In this document: positions 10,006-21,716 of the stretch, piece after piece
Layout of the letters: each line of letters begins with the position of its first letter
Numbering within the stretch: position 1 is the first letter of the stretch
NCBI GenBank assembly: GCA_038049695.1
Contig: CP142452.1
Location: forward strand, 95,549,501-95,613,500
Direction: 5' to 3'
Source: Cinnamomum chago
Lineage: Eukaryota; Streptophyta; Magnoliopsida; Laurales; Lauraceae
DNA length: 64,000 nt
The notes under the pieces: model-generated
The model's input: the letters and a program-made list of their open reading frames with translations, nothing else
What the model was told of the DNA's origin: nothing
Database searches by the model: none
Program-made: the position numbers and the translations under genes

Positions 10006-13000
10006 TTTCTTTTTGAGGATTTTACCTAAAAAATCTCTTAAGACTTATTAATTGCCAAAAGCACCATTAACATCTTAAAAAGACCACAATAGTCTCAAAG
10101 GCCCTATTTGGTATTTTTTTTTTAATTTCTCAGCAGGGATATCCCTGCTCCTTTGCTTGAAAGAAACCCCAAAACCCTTTTTCTCTTAGGCTTTTCCCTC
10201 TTCCGTTCTTCGGCTCTTCCGACCTACCCTCTTCCTTTGAGGCTCGACGGTTCGGGTATTTCTCTCCCACTCTCTGTAGCTTCTTTCTCCCTCTCCCTCT
10301 TGCTAGGGTTTGTGCACATTAGGGTTTATTTTTATGGAGGAAATTAGGGAAAAGGGCGACCCTGTTCCCCTTCTTTGTATTGTTTGGCTTGCATCTTTGT
10401 TCATGATATAATCCATCCACGATGTAGCCCACAGTCTAGACGCCTTGTACTGTTGACATTTGATTGTATTCCAAGGTAATGCCAAATTTCTTTTTTATGT
10501 GGAAGATGGATATAGAAGCCATGTCCCCCGTTTTGTGCAATCCTCTTTTTTTTTGTTTTTTACTCTTGTCAAGTGATGTGGGGGTGATGGAGGGGCCCTT
10601 GAAGAGTGGAGTGGTGGACTCTTGTGACTAAAATCCAAGAAATGGGATTTGAAAGGCCAGCATTTCAATACCTTTCCATTTCAGTTCTTTGTGGGTAAGC
10701 CTTCTATCCACAGCGTGGGTAGTGTTGGGTGGAATTCATGATGCCAACTCCACAATGTGGGGCACAAGTGAGGAAACATATGTGCAGGAGTCATCAAATG
10801 TTGAAATTGAAAGGCCTCTTGTTTGTACATGGGGTTGTTGTTAAGGTTGAAAGAGAAAAGGACATTGAAGAACCAAGTCCCCCATGGATTGGAGTAGGGA
10901 GAAGAGAGTTGTTGAGAAGAAGGTGAAGATGGAAAATATAATCTTTTAATTTTGTAGAAAAGATTTGAAGTGTATTGTTGTATGGCATGTCTCACTTTTC
11001 ACAGAATGGAAAAGGGCGACTCTGTCTCACTTTCAACTTTTAAAACATGAAAGACTTTTTGCTGGATAGATTAAAACCTCCCTTTGCAGAAGTTTGTCAA
11101 AATTTATTTTTTTATTTCACAGATTAAAGTATCTAAAAAGATTTCAACATTGGATAATCTTCTCGCTTAAGGTTTTAGTGATTGCAAGCTTGATCGTCCA
11201 CACTTCAGTCACCCTATGCTGCTTTGTCAATGATGCAACATACATAGTTTTGAGTATCGATCGGTTTCAATCACCCTACCCTCACCATTGACCACCAATA
11301 CAAACTGATACATCGGCTAGCTGTATCTGTTGACTTTTTTCTCAAAAGAAAAGATATTTAAGAATTGTTTAGTAATTCTTAGAAATGAAGAACCAATGCA
11401 GTTCAATTTTGTTGCTACATAATAATATTCTCATTCTAGAAAGATGTCATGGATTTTCAACAAATTTTATTGGGGGGCATTTAACAACATCTGATTGAAA
11501 ACAAATTAATTTTGAAACCATGATAGTCTCAAAAGAACTAATCAAAATCATAAAAGATTTAGAAATCAGCAAAAGATTTGCAAGTTTTCACAAAAATCTC
11601 TTGGGATTTTTGTGAGAACCCGACCCCTAATCTCTTGGATTAGTGTTGTTTTAATTGTGGATTAGTTCTTTTAGTGGGATTAGTATTTGTTGGGTTGAGT
11701 TTGTGAGCTAGAATGGCTTTTCTTCTAGTTTTGGGCTTTTGAGTGCTTTGGTAGCTTGTGGGGCCCTTTGGGGGTTCCTTTTTCGGCTTTGCATTTTCTT
11801 GTGAGATTTTTCCGATTTGTTTCGTAGTTAGTTTTTGGCCCGTTGCATTCATCTTGAGGAATCCTACAACTTTCATGTTGATCTCGTATCCATTTGAGAA
11901 TCCGAAACCCGATTTCTTGGCCTTGAGGGCAAAACAGTCTTTTCACACCAAATCTGTACCCCAAACTCGATATTCTCGAAATCCGTGAAACATACACTTT
12001 TTGGAAACTAGATATTTCGACGATCATTTCTTCCTTCTTCGTCGAATCCATCCGAGGTCCCGAATTAGATGATTTCAGCCTAATTAGGATTGTTCATGGT
12101 GGAGCCCACTCCTCACTTACTACAAGAGGAGACCTTCTTCTTCCATTTCATTTTTCCAGCACAAACACAAGTTAGGGCTTCCTTCTCTTCTTCTTCTTGC
12201 TCTTGCTCTCCACCACTCAATCCAATCCAAAGCTTGCACCTAGAAGAGATTAGAGATCATCATTTCTTCATCTCATTGAGAGCTTCCTTCCAATAGCTTT
12301 TGGTGGAGCAAATCATCCATTTCAAGATCTCCTTGAGCCTACCATTGCCATTAGAGGACCTTGCAAGTAAGTGTTCTTCTTCATCTTCTAGATTTGTAAG
12401 CTTCTAGCCTTAGAGAAGCTCCACCTTGATTATTGAAAGGTTTCATGGTGATTTCATTGTTTAACCCATTTTAGGGCTTTTTTGGGGGTTTTTGTAGAGA
12501 TTGTGGATCTTGAGCTTGAGAGGTGATTAGGAGCTTGATTTGCTAGATTGGAACCCAAGGCAAGTGGATGAATGGATGGTTTTAATGTTATCAAAGTTTT
12601 ATGAGAAAATCCCAAGTTTATTTCTTGTTTTTTATCATTGGATACATGTTGCACATATGCTCCTTGTCACATATATATGGATTTCGAAATTTGCACATTA
12701 ATGGTTGTTTCTATCTTGTTAATCTCTTGGAGAGGTATGCATTTCATTTGATCAAGTTTACTCATATGGTTTTATAAAGAATATGATTGGTTTGGCTAAT
12801 CATGGTTATGTTTATGAGTTGCATTGATTTGAAATTGATACTCATTTTTAGAGTTTTGCTAAAACATCTTTGGTTATGGAAATGTGATCAATAGACTTTG
12901 TTTATCCATAGAGTTTGACTCAAATGAACCCTTGTCTATGATGGGAACTCCTCTCCTTGTTTGGGGATTGAATGTGAAGAAAGAGGTTGGATTTAATGAT

Positions 13001-13138
13001 TCATTGAAGTCTTGATGGGAGTTTTATTGTAATTAGGATGTGGTTGAAGTAAGGAAAAACTCATTTGTATAAGTGTTGGAAAGGAAAAAGGAAGAGAAAG
13101 AGAGGAACTGAACTGCCCAGAATTCAGTTTCTGGACAG

Positions 13139-13284
13139 TTCGCTCGAGCGACCATGACAGTTCGCTCGAGTGACCTGTCCAGAAAGGAATACGGGTTTTC
13201 CAGTAGCCTGGTCGCTCGAACGCATTTAAATAACCACTCGACCGATGAGTTCGCTCGAGAGAACCCTTCGATTCGCTCGAGCGA
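13139..13284 (+). repeat. TCGCTCGAGCGA palindrome cluster in solo LTR 2
   Basis: TTCGCTCGAGCGA occurs at 13139 and 13272, with near copies at 13161 (TTCGCTCGAGTGA), 13211 (GTCGCTCGAACG) and 13250 (TTCGCTCGAGAGA). The core 12-mer is a perfect palindrome. CTGTCCAGAA-type sequence separates some of the copies. Confidence 0.85.
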
Positions 13285-13828
13285 TGCGGCCTGTCTGAAC
13301 TGTTTTAAGGCACTGGTACAGAAATTTTTCTTTGTGGACCTTGGCTAACCTCCTCGGACTCACTCGACCATATGTGAGAGCGTCTTGAGCCGATGCTCGT
13401 CACGGTTGGTTCGGATGCATCGAAGTTCAATCCATTTCAATCTTGAACGGGATGGAACGACGCGATATCTTCTTTATATCTAAACACAAGTCTTGCCCTT
13501 GGTTATCGCAAATTCTATTCCTTTCGATGACTGAGTAGGTTGCTCGATGTTTCCGGATTAATGTCATGCCTAGGATGGACCGTTTATAATCTTGATTCTT
13601 GCTATTGTAACATCTAGTACTACCCATAAGCTCATGTTAAGTTTGGGAAATAGTAAAAGTGCATAAGGAGCCCGGAATGTCTTCAAACTCAAGGAGTACC
13701 AAGAAATTATTAAAATCGACATACGGGACCCCTATTCACTTAAATAGATCTTGAAACCGATATTTTTACCCGAAATTGTTATAGTTCATTGTTTCACCTC
13801 TTTTCCTGAGATTTGCATTACATGGCTT

Positions 13829-14085
13829 GTTTTCCCGAAAGCATTGGAGTTACTCTAGTAACAGTTATTTGTTCCGTAGTGCATTGCATCACATGATATA
13901 ACAGTGTGCCTTGTGCACCCCGTTTTACTCGTTTATTTATTGTACTTGATTTACTCGTTTTCCCGAAAGCACTGAAGTTACACTAGTAACAGTGAATTGT
14001 CTCGAGATGTATTGCCCGATGTGAAATGACAGTGTGCCCTTGAGCACCCCCGTTTTGCCCGTTTATTTACTGTACTTGAATTACT
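13829..14085 (+). repeat. Tandem duplication of about 128 bp in solo LTR 2
   Basis: Two diverged copies, each starting near TTTCCCGAAAGCA (13831 and 13959), then CTAGTAACAGT, GACAGTGTGCC-like and TTTACTGTACTTGA blocks in the same order. Confidence 0.75.
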
Positions 14086-14519
14086 TGCATATGTCTCGAT
14101 TGGTTTTGACCTATGAGTCGGCATCACTAAGCTTGGATACCTTGTCGGTTTGATCCACCGACTTGGAAATCTCTCCCGTCCCGCCAGCTGCAGTTTGGAT
14201 CCCGATACCCGGTTCGCTACCGCGGTCCCGTTCCCGTTCCCGTATATTTATTATTGTATATATGATTTACGTTGAGTCTCCTCACCTTGTGTGACTGAGA
14301 CCAACGTCCCGCTCTTGTCACTTCGGTGATAGAGGACTTAGCTTCTTGTGATTGCCATCTTGCCAGTTCCCGATTCCTTGGACACCCGACATGGTTTATA
14401 TTGCTTACTTGTTTTCAGATAAATGATTCATTGCTTTTATGAAAGTTGTTATTTAGATAAGTGTTAATGCTCTCTATTGTAAATTCAGTCACTATTATAT
14501 TGTTTTATGTCCTTTGCAC

Positions 14520-15150
14520 ACGTACATGTTTTACATGAATGCCGGTTGGGTGAATACCCGTGCTTTTACATATGTTCCATACGATCAATGATTTTGCTAG
14601 ATTTATATGATTACACGTGTTTTAAAGGAATACTCGAATTGTTAAATATCCGTGCCTTGTTTTAAAGGACATTTGGTTTGTCAGATATCTATGTTTATAC
14701 CTGTTTTTAAATGAATACCCGAATTGTTAAATACCCATGCTTTGAAATAGGTTTCAAATGACACTTGTTTTGCCAGATTCCTATGTTTATACCTATTTTA
14801 CATGATACCCGATTTGTTTAAATATCCATACTTTGGAATAGGTTTAAATGAACATTAGTCTTGTCAGATTTCTTTGGTTACACCTGTTTTAAACGATACC
14901 CGGTTTATTAAATATCCGTACTTCTACATAGGTTTCAAATGGACATTGGTTTTGCTAGACTGCTATGAATACCTGGTTTGTTGTATACTTGTGTTTTTAC
15001 TTAAGTTTCAAATGAACGTTGTTTTGCCATACCGCTATATTTATACATGTTTTAGACGAACACCCCATTGTCAAATATCTATGATTATAGATGATGTAAA
15101 TGAACACATGTTTTACTAGATATTCATGTTTTACTCATGCTTGAAATGAA
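14520..15150 (+). repeat. Degenerate tandem array of about 105-115 bp units in solo LTR 2
   Basis: Roughly six units with the recurring order GATACCCG, TTAAATATCCGT, ATAGGTTTCAAATG, TTTTGCCAGA and TATACCTGTTTTA. Later units lose parts. The array contributes much of the extra length of this LTR. Confidence 0.7.
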
Positions 15151-17552
15151 TACAAGTTTTCCCCGAGATTCCCGACTTTGCACCCGTTTAATTATATGCA
15201 GCATTTGATTGAATAGCATGATTTATCTTATGTTTATTCTTCAGTATATTTGTTATCTTTTCATCCACCTGCCAGACCGTCGTGTCTGACCCACTACTTT
15301 TGGTACTCAGGTTCAGATTTCTTCGCCCCGAGTTGAGTGCTTTTGTTGGCTGTAGAGCCATGCTTTGCAGGTTAGTTTGTCGGCTATGTCAGGTAGACAT
15401 TGAGCTTGACATCGGAGCTACGTCACATTTGGATAGTAGTTTATAGCTTATTGTTGTATGGCTTTTATTAGCCTTTTCTTGGGATTCTTAATTAATGTAC
15501 ATTGATAATTGTAATTTGAACATATTTGGGAATGCAATATCCTATTACTGTCAGCTCTGTAAATTATTGTGATGGTTACTCCAGTCTGGTATGATTCTTG
15601 ATATAATAGCTATGGGCTAAAGGTTGAGTGCGACGCGGAATCCGATGGCCACGGACTCCGGGTCGCAATGCCACAAATGCTTCCGCAAAATATTCAGAAT
15701 GTGTTGGGATGTGTTGTCTTCACACACGCGGATCTTGGGAGAAGTAAAATACATTTATGCTTTAATCCCATCTCCCGCCCCCGAGGTTTCGGTTCGGGGG
15801 CGCGACAATTTTAAACCTCTTTGAGAATCTCATAATTTCCATGGTGTTTTCCTAGAATGGAAACCCCACAAAAATTTTATATTTTCTGAAAATATCAATG
15901 ATCTTTATGTAGGGTTTTTCATTGTTGACAGCATATTGGTTGAGTGAAAAATCACTGGAAAGAGCCTTGGCCAGTATTCATGTCTGGAGACGCTATTCCA
16001 GACATGTAAAGACTACCAGCCAAGCATACGCACCAAAAGTATCTTTTCTTTTTATGAATCACTCCATGCATTTTCCATATTAAAAGATGGGGTGAGGCTG
16101 AATGTTCCTTTGATACTCCTGTTAGTGGGAACTAAGAATGGGAAAAGATGCTTTCCATGAATTCCCCATGTTAGAAAAAGGGAAGATTTCCCACATCACT
16201 TTGCATGAGCACTATCACGACTTGATCTAGACCTATTCCGGCGAGAAGCAACTCTTGCTTATATATAGTTTTATGATAATTTCTAATAACATACTGCTCA
16301 GTGTGCTGAGTTGTAACTGAAGTAGATTGAACACTAATTGAGGTTGCAGGCCAAAGTTTGAAATCCAATGGGTTGCCACCCTACAAGAAAAGTAAGTATT
16401 ACAGCCAGGATATGAAGTCGAAATTATTTTGCACATGATGAGTAAGAGAAAATAAGCACTATAGTCTTACCTTCTCAAGAAATTCAAGTTCCCTCTTCCG
16501 TTTATGCACTTTGTCTTTCTCAAGTTGGTCAGTTGGGTAGTTAACTCAAAGTCTATCCAAGATGAACTGCACTTGACCCTTAGAGAGCTAGGAAGAAAAA
16601 AATTGGCAATAGAAAGAAAAATTGTTCTAAATCTATCCATCTTCTTCATTTTTCCTCTTCTGAGCTCTCCTGTTTGTGTGATTTATAGCAGAGAGATGGT
16701 GTGTGTGAGACTGTGAGTGCTACTGCCATCATGGGGGTCATGGGTGCCTAGGATTTCTGGGTGGTGGGTGCTGACACAAGAACATGTGTTAATGTTTACT
16801 TCTTGCAGTAGGATTTGTGAAAGGCAATTTGATTTGTGAAATGATGGGCCCCACCAGTGAACTTTGCAGGATAGAGGTACATTATACAGTATTAAAAAAC
16901 ACAGGTTCCATTCATCCTCCCAAGTCCCACCTCTCAAGCACACACATGCATGGTAGCTTTCAATTTTGGATACAAGGCTGGGCATTGTAGCTAACCCATT
17001 TTCAACCTCCTCTTCCTATTGAAAGTTGAAAGTTGAATTTTGAAACCAATGGTGTTAGAGAAACTGTGATTCTCTCTCTTTCTCTCTCTGCAGTCATTCT
17101 TCTGAAACAACACAGAGTACTCATGTCAATGACTAATGTTTAACAAATTGGACAATAGAGTAAGAACAACAATTAAAATAATTCTCTTTTTGAATGGTAA
17201 ACCAAAAGTTTTGGAGTGAGCTCAAAGTCCTCAACAACTACGGTTTTAAACCAAAAAACCAATTCAACAATTTCTTCATTTATACAATAAGTTTTGTGAT
17301 TTTGTTTTGTCATTATGCTTAACTTGTGTGTTCAAAACGTCAGAAACTCCTATATCTACATAGTGCAATATCTGTATGCTGTACCATTTGCAACACAGTG
17401 ATGAATTGCTTTTAAGAGATTTGTTTCATTATCATGCACTATATAACTGATGTTTCATACATGCAGATGGAAGAAAAAAGACCTAAAGGAACTGAAAATA
17501 TCCTTTTATATGAACAACAAAACCACATATCTAAAGAACCTTCAAAGAAAAG

Positions 17553-17750
17553 ATGGACATCCCACACCAAGACAATGGGAACGACTGTGGGGTCTTCGCA
17601 TGTGCTTTCGCCAAACACTGCATTCTCCGAAAACCACTGAAGTTCACACAAGCTGACATTCCATTTTATCGCAGCAAAATAGTTCTGGAGATATTCAAAA
17701 TGACCTGGGTGCTAAACTCCTCTAGATTGGATTTAAGTGCTTTAGACTAA
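17553..17750 (+). pseudogene. Ulp1-like (C48) SUMO protease, C-terminal fragment in the MULE
   Basis: The reading frame gives MDIPHQDNGNDCGVFACAFA, then ...KPLKFTQADIPFYRSKIVLEIF... and a TAA stop. This is the end of a Ulp1/SENP cysteine-protease domain: Gln of HQDNG is the oxyanion-hole residue, Cys of DCGVF the catalytic nucleophile, and FTQADIPFYRSKIVLEI matches the conserved final helices. The catalytic His and Asp, normally about 100 and 80 residues upstream, are not in frame here: the frame has stops at 17532 and 17484. An AG acceptor-like site precedes 17467. It therefore looks like a last exon or decayed 3' end rather than a working protease. Its position inside a MULE fits the known capture of ULP genes by Kaonashi-type elements. 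Family certain, function lost or at least unproven. Confidence 0.75.
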
Positions 17751-18130
17751 GAAACTGACCTTCATATTTTTGTGTAATTTACCAGTTTTTTTGTATGATC
17801 AGTTTGCATGTATATTCAGTTGACACAGTATGACATGCTTTTGGAGAATTAGATGTGCATATTGTTTTTAGTCAGAGATGATGTATTCGTGTAGACAGTT
17901 GTTAATTTGATTTACCTTATACCATTTTGTTAGAATATGCGTCAAATTGGCAGGGAACTTGCTGTTAAATGTTAATGTGAATGTGCATGTCTACCTTTGA
18001 TGGACGACTGTGTGATTATCAAGGAACTTGATGATGGATGTGAATGTGAAGGTGCATGTCTACCTTTGATACATGTATTACTTTATGTCTTAATGGGCTG
18101 TAGAGATGCATTTCTCTTATGGACTAGACA

Positions 18131-18560
18131 GGGATATCCACACATGCATTGTCTTGTGGGCGGGGATATCCCCGCCAATGACAATGTTTTGGAAGGGGAT
18201 ATCCCTGCCTGTGTTAGCACTGTAAGCGAGGATATCCCCGCCCAAGTTAGCGCTGTGAACAGGGATATCCCTGCCCACTGCAGTACTGTCTCAGACTGGT
18301 TTCAGTTGGGACGGGGATATCCCCGCCCAAGTTAGTGCTGTGAACAGGGATATCCCTACCCACTATAGTACTGTCTCATAGTGGTTTCAACTGGGACAAG
18401 GATATCCCCATCGAAGTTAGTGCTGTGAACAGGGATATCCCTACCCACTGTAGTACTATCTTCGGAGTGGTTTCAGTTGAGACGGAGACATCCTGCCCAA
18501 ATTACTGCTGTGAAGAGGGATATCACTACTCACTGGAGTACTTGGGTCAGAGTGGTTTCA
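18131..18560 (+). repeat. 85-bp tandem array with GGGGATATCCCC palindromes
   Basis: Four units spaced exactly 85 bp start at 18243, 18328, 18413 and 18498 (CAAGTTAGYGCTGTGAACAG-like), preceded by partial units. Each full unit carries two palindromes, AGGGATATCCCT and CGGGGATATCCCCG (for example 18161, 18195, 18228, 18261, 18312, 18346, 18398, 18431); the last unit has decayed. Single copies of the same palindrome lie just inside both TIRs of the surrounding MULE (10134-10149 and 19394-19440). Confidence 0.85.
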
Positions 18561-19573
18561 GTACTTGAAATGAGTTTAACACCAGTAAAAAATATAAACA
18601 ATGACATGAATTCCGATGACAAAAATGTTATATTATAGACTCCATTCATTATTATCAAAGAATATTAAATGAATTGTATTAATATATCAACAAATGGACA
18701 AAGAGTCATGACTACCTAATTTATTATTGCTTATGAAACAAATCTTCAGCACTCCATGAAGTATTGGTAATGGCCATTGAGAATTATATTTAACCAATAA
18801 AACATACACATATGAGCCCTTATCCATTTGTATCTCTCATTTGATGAATTATGACCAAATGTCCATTACTTATTAAACTAATGCCCATGTGTATGTAACT
18901 GATAGAATCACAAAACTATTTTCAAATCTTAAACATTTCTATGTTGGCCAATGCCCATGCCCATCTCCATATCCAACCATTTTTATGTAAGCAAAAGCTG
19001 ATGATGCCCAATTCTATCATCTTCTAATACATTCAAAGCCAATGCCCATTTGTATTACTGAAATACGGTCATTTTATCTTAAGAAAGTTAATGTGGACTA
19101 CCTATGGAGTAAGTATTAATTATCCATGAAGGAAATGGAAGTTTTAATAAATACTTCCAAACATAAACTTTTTGGGTAAAAGAAAAACACATGTGGAGAT
19201 TGTGCTTCTAGGTTTAATCAAATGTAAAAAAGGTAAATCTAGACTACCAACCTCTTTAATGGAGCCTAAAATTATGATTCTCCCATAAATCAAGGTAATG
19301 TGGAAGAAGAGTTGTAGAGAAATTCACCTAGATACCAGAAAAGGCAAAGGGGAAAAGGGAGTTCGACGGTCTTTAAGTTGCAATAAACGACGAACAGGGA
19401 TATCCCTGCTCATTTACTTAGAATGAGCTGCGATATCCCCGGTCAGCGCTAAAAGCAAAAAAAAAAACCAAACGAGGCCTTTGAGACTACTGTGATCTTT
19501 ATAAGAAGTTGATGGTCCTTTTGACTTTTGACAAGTCTTAAGGGATTTTTTGGGTAAAATCCTCTTTCTTTTT

Positions 19574-21700
19574 TGAAATATAGGTGCACAATGTGACCCT
19601 CACCATTTTTGTGGACCGGGAAAGGTAGGCAGATGTTTGCGTAAGATACGCAAAAAAATTGCTTCCACGTACTTTTGCTTTTCTTCGAATTCTTTTTTAA
19701 CCCTAATAAAAAATGATTTTTTCACGAACTTGCAAAAAGTCGCACTCGTGATTCTTATGTTTTGTCCTTGTGGAAAAGCATTTTCATCAAATAATAGGAA
19801 ATCTTGTAGAAAAGCTTTCCACTTTTTATCTTCCTCTTTTTTTTTTTTTTTAATTCCTAATAGGGTTTAAGTTTCCTCCAGCTTTAAAGGGACAAAATAA
19901 ATTAAGTTTTCATTTTATGGGTTGATTTTCCAATCTTCTTTCAATCAAGGACACCTAGCCAAATTACTTTGTCGCTTGGGAGCATCTCCTCTTTTTCTGC
20001 AAAAGGCCCGAATTACCTTTTCCCTGAAGGAAAAAAAAAACCACAAATCACAATTGGTTCTCACTCTTTCCTATCCCCTTTCTCTTTCTCCCCCCTTCCT
20101 TCATCCCCTCCTCTCTTTCACCAGTGTCCCCGTGGTGAAAGACACTATTTTGTTAAAAGTTTTCAATTCCACATTAATATTTACCATGGTTTTTATTTTT
20201 CATTGTAGAAAGCACTATTTTGTTTTTCTTCTTTCCAAAATTGCCTTCCAGTATTAACTAAGAGAATGACTTTTTATGCTTATTATAAGAAAAAACATAA
20301 TTTGCTAAAGTGGTTATTGAGAGTATACAAATAGACGACTACAATTTTCTTGCAAAAAACTTCCATCATCATTACTGACATAAAATGTCTTCCTAAATAA
20401 AGGTTGGAATTTACGAAGTACAAAAAACAGAATGGATTTTTTATTTTTTTTATGTTTCTTTGAAGAAAAATATGATTGCTAAAGTAGTTATCGAGAGTAC
20501 GAAAATAGGGAACTACAATTTTCTTGCCTTAAAGGGATAAGATCCATCGTCATTACAAGCACAGAACCTTCATCGTCATTACAGGCACAGAATACTTTCC
20601 TAAATAAAGGTCAAGATCATGACTTAGCAGCAAACTTGCATTAGGTGATTTTTCATTTTCATTTAAAGAAATGATAATCTTATTTAACATTGCTCTCGAA
20701 TCCATAATTTCATTTCCCACCCAAGGAAACTCCAATTTGCTCATGCTATCTTTGCGTGATTATATTTAATGCTGTCATTGATTGCCATGGGAACACCAGC
20801 GAAACGAGAGGGATGATGAACATAAAAAGAAGGAGAATAAGGAAAAGGAGAGAGTAGGAATTGATTGGGAATTTGTGTTTTTTTTTTATAGAAAAAATGG
20901 AACTTTGGGTGGGGATGAAACTCGCCGCCAGATGTATTTGATTGAAAGAAAATTGTGAAACTTGAGCTCTAAAATCAATTTTTTTTAATGCTTTGAAAAT
21001 TGGGAGAAATCGAGCTTTTTTTATTTCGTAAAAATAGTATTGGTCTTTGTGGAGTAGGTGTCCGGCTCATAGTTATTAACTTCGTACTGTTTCGGCACAA
21101 ATGACCAAAACTTTTTGTTTTTATTCAAGTGGCCGTAACCAAATTTCAGTCAAACTTTTTCGGTTTAGATTTTGATTCAGGATATCGGCCGAAATTGCAT
21201 TTTATACAATTAACTTTTTTAATTTTTATATACATATATACTTTTTTATTTCTTATATTTCTCCAAAATGTAATTCTAAATTTTTTTAGTAGATAGGATT
21301 AATTCTATATATATATTAATTTCTATATTTGCCGAAATATAATTTCAAAAGATTTCACTGAAATTCGGCCAACTATGGTAAGGTATGATTGTAACTTAAA
21401 ACTATTTTATGATTAGTTCGTTTTATATGTTCCATAGTCCTCCAATCAAATGGATGTAACAATCAACCTGACCGCAGATCCCAGCCCTACACCTCAGCAA
21501 CCCCAAGGCGCGACCCACTTAATAATCCATTCAGGCGATCATACCGTCCTCATTCAATATATGCCACGTGTACAAATAAATAACGCCGGGTCCTGCCGTA
21601 ACAAATAGAGCGATTGAGAGAGAGAGGGTCGCGACTTGAAAGTTGAAACAACCACAAAACCAAAGAGAGAAAAAAACATAAAACATAAACGAGGCAGGCT
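19574..21700. other. Intergenic sequence between the MULE and the CCR4 promoter
   Basis: No gene was seen. It holds a diverged tandem duplication (20287-20613) and, around 21070-21385, a stretch whose ends read CATAGTT...AACTATG with GGCCGAAATT motifs, possibly a decayed TIR element; I could not find a TSD for it. The last 250 bp are the proximal promoter region of CCR4. Confidence 0.4.
20287..20613 (+). repeat. Diverged tandem duplication, period about 177 bp
   Basis: Both copies contain TTGCTAAAGT, GGTTATTGAGAGTA (or AGTTATCGAGAGTA), GACTACAATTTTCTTGC (or GAACTACAATTTTCTTGC), CATCATTAC (or CGTCATTAC) and TTCCTAAATAAAGG in the same order. The second copy has an extra internal repeat of TTCATCGTCATTACAGGCAC (20521-20592). 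Confidence 0.75.
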
Positions 21701-21709
21701 CTCGAAGAC

Positions 21710-21716
21710 TATAAAA
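21710..21716 (+). promoter_or_regulatory. Probable TATA box of CCR4
   Basis: TATAAAA lies about 490 bp upstream of the CCR4 ATG, followed at 21748-21757 by AAAACCCTAG, a telo-box-like element common in promoters and leaders of plant housekeeping genes. A transcription start near 21740 would give a leader of about 460 nt. Confidence 0.45.

Larger units (their letters stand above)
11611..15807 (+). mobile_element. Solo LTR 2 of a long-LTR retrotransposon (4.2 kb), nested in the MULE
   Basis: Starts TGTGAGAACCCGACCCC and ends CGGGGGCGCGACA, with an exact 5-bp duplication ATTTT at 11606-11610 and 15808-15812. It has no internal coding domain or second LTR. The layout matches solo LTR 1: a pyrimidine-rich leader-like region (about 12110-12300), a short-repeat cluster (13139-13284), then GC-richer 3' sequence. 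It contains two further internal expansions (13829-14085 and 14520-15150), which explain its greater length. The TCGCTCGAGCGA cluster and its flanks are shared with the LTR at 49730-52016 read on the other strand, so these two belong to one family. It was inserted after the MULE and is therefore younger than it. Confidence 0.85.
10015..19564. mobile_element. Mutator-like element (MULE) carrying a Ulp1-like fragment, with a nested solo LTR
   Basis: The two ends are long inverted repeats of about 115 bp: left GAGGATTTTACCTAAAAAAT..., right (reverse complement) GAGGATTTTACCCAAAAAAT..., continuing with TTAAGACTT, AGTCTCAAAGGCC and TTTGGT blocks shared in order. Exact 9-bp duplications, TTTCTTTTT, flank it at 10006-10014 and 19565-19573; a 9-bp TSD plus long TIRs is diagnostic of MULEs, though this TSD is low-complexity. 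Both ends continue inward into copies of GGGATATCCC (10134-10149; 19394-19440). The span is 9550 bp, of which about 4.2 kb is the later LTR insertion at 11611-15807. No MURA transposase was found, so the element looks non-autonomous. A Ulp1 protease fragment lies at 17553-17750, as in the Kaonashi/CUMULE type of plant MULEs. 10150-10350 resembles a captured plant leader (TTAGGGTTT, CT-rich). Confidence 0.75.

Noticed and set aside
16470..16650. Minus-strand ORF with a donor-like GTAAGAC and Lys/Glu-rich codons
   Set aside because: It might be a decayed captured exon in the MULE, but frames are broken and no family could be named.
18131..18560. Regularly spaced repeats resembling a CRISPR array
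   Set aside because: The whole 85-bp unit is repeated, including the would-be spacers, and the context is a plant transposon.
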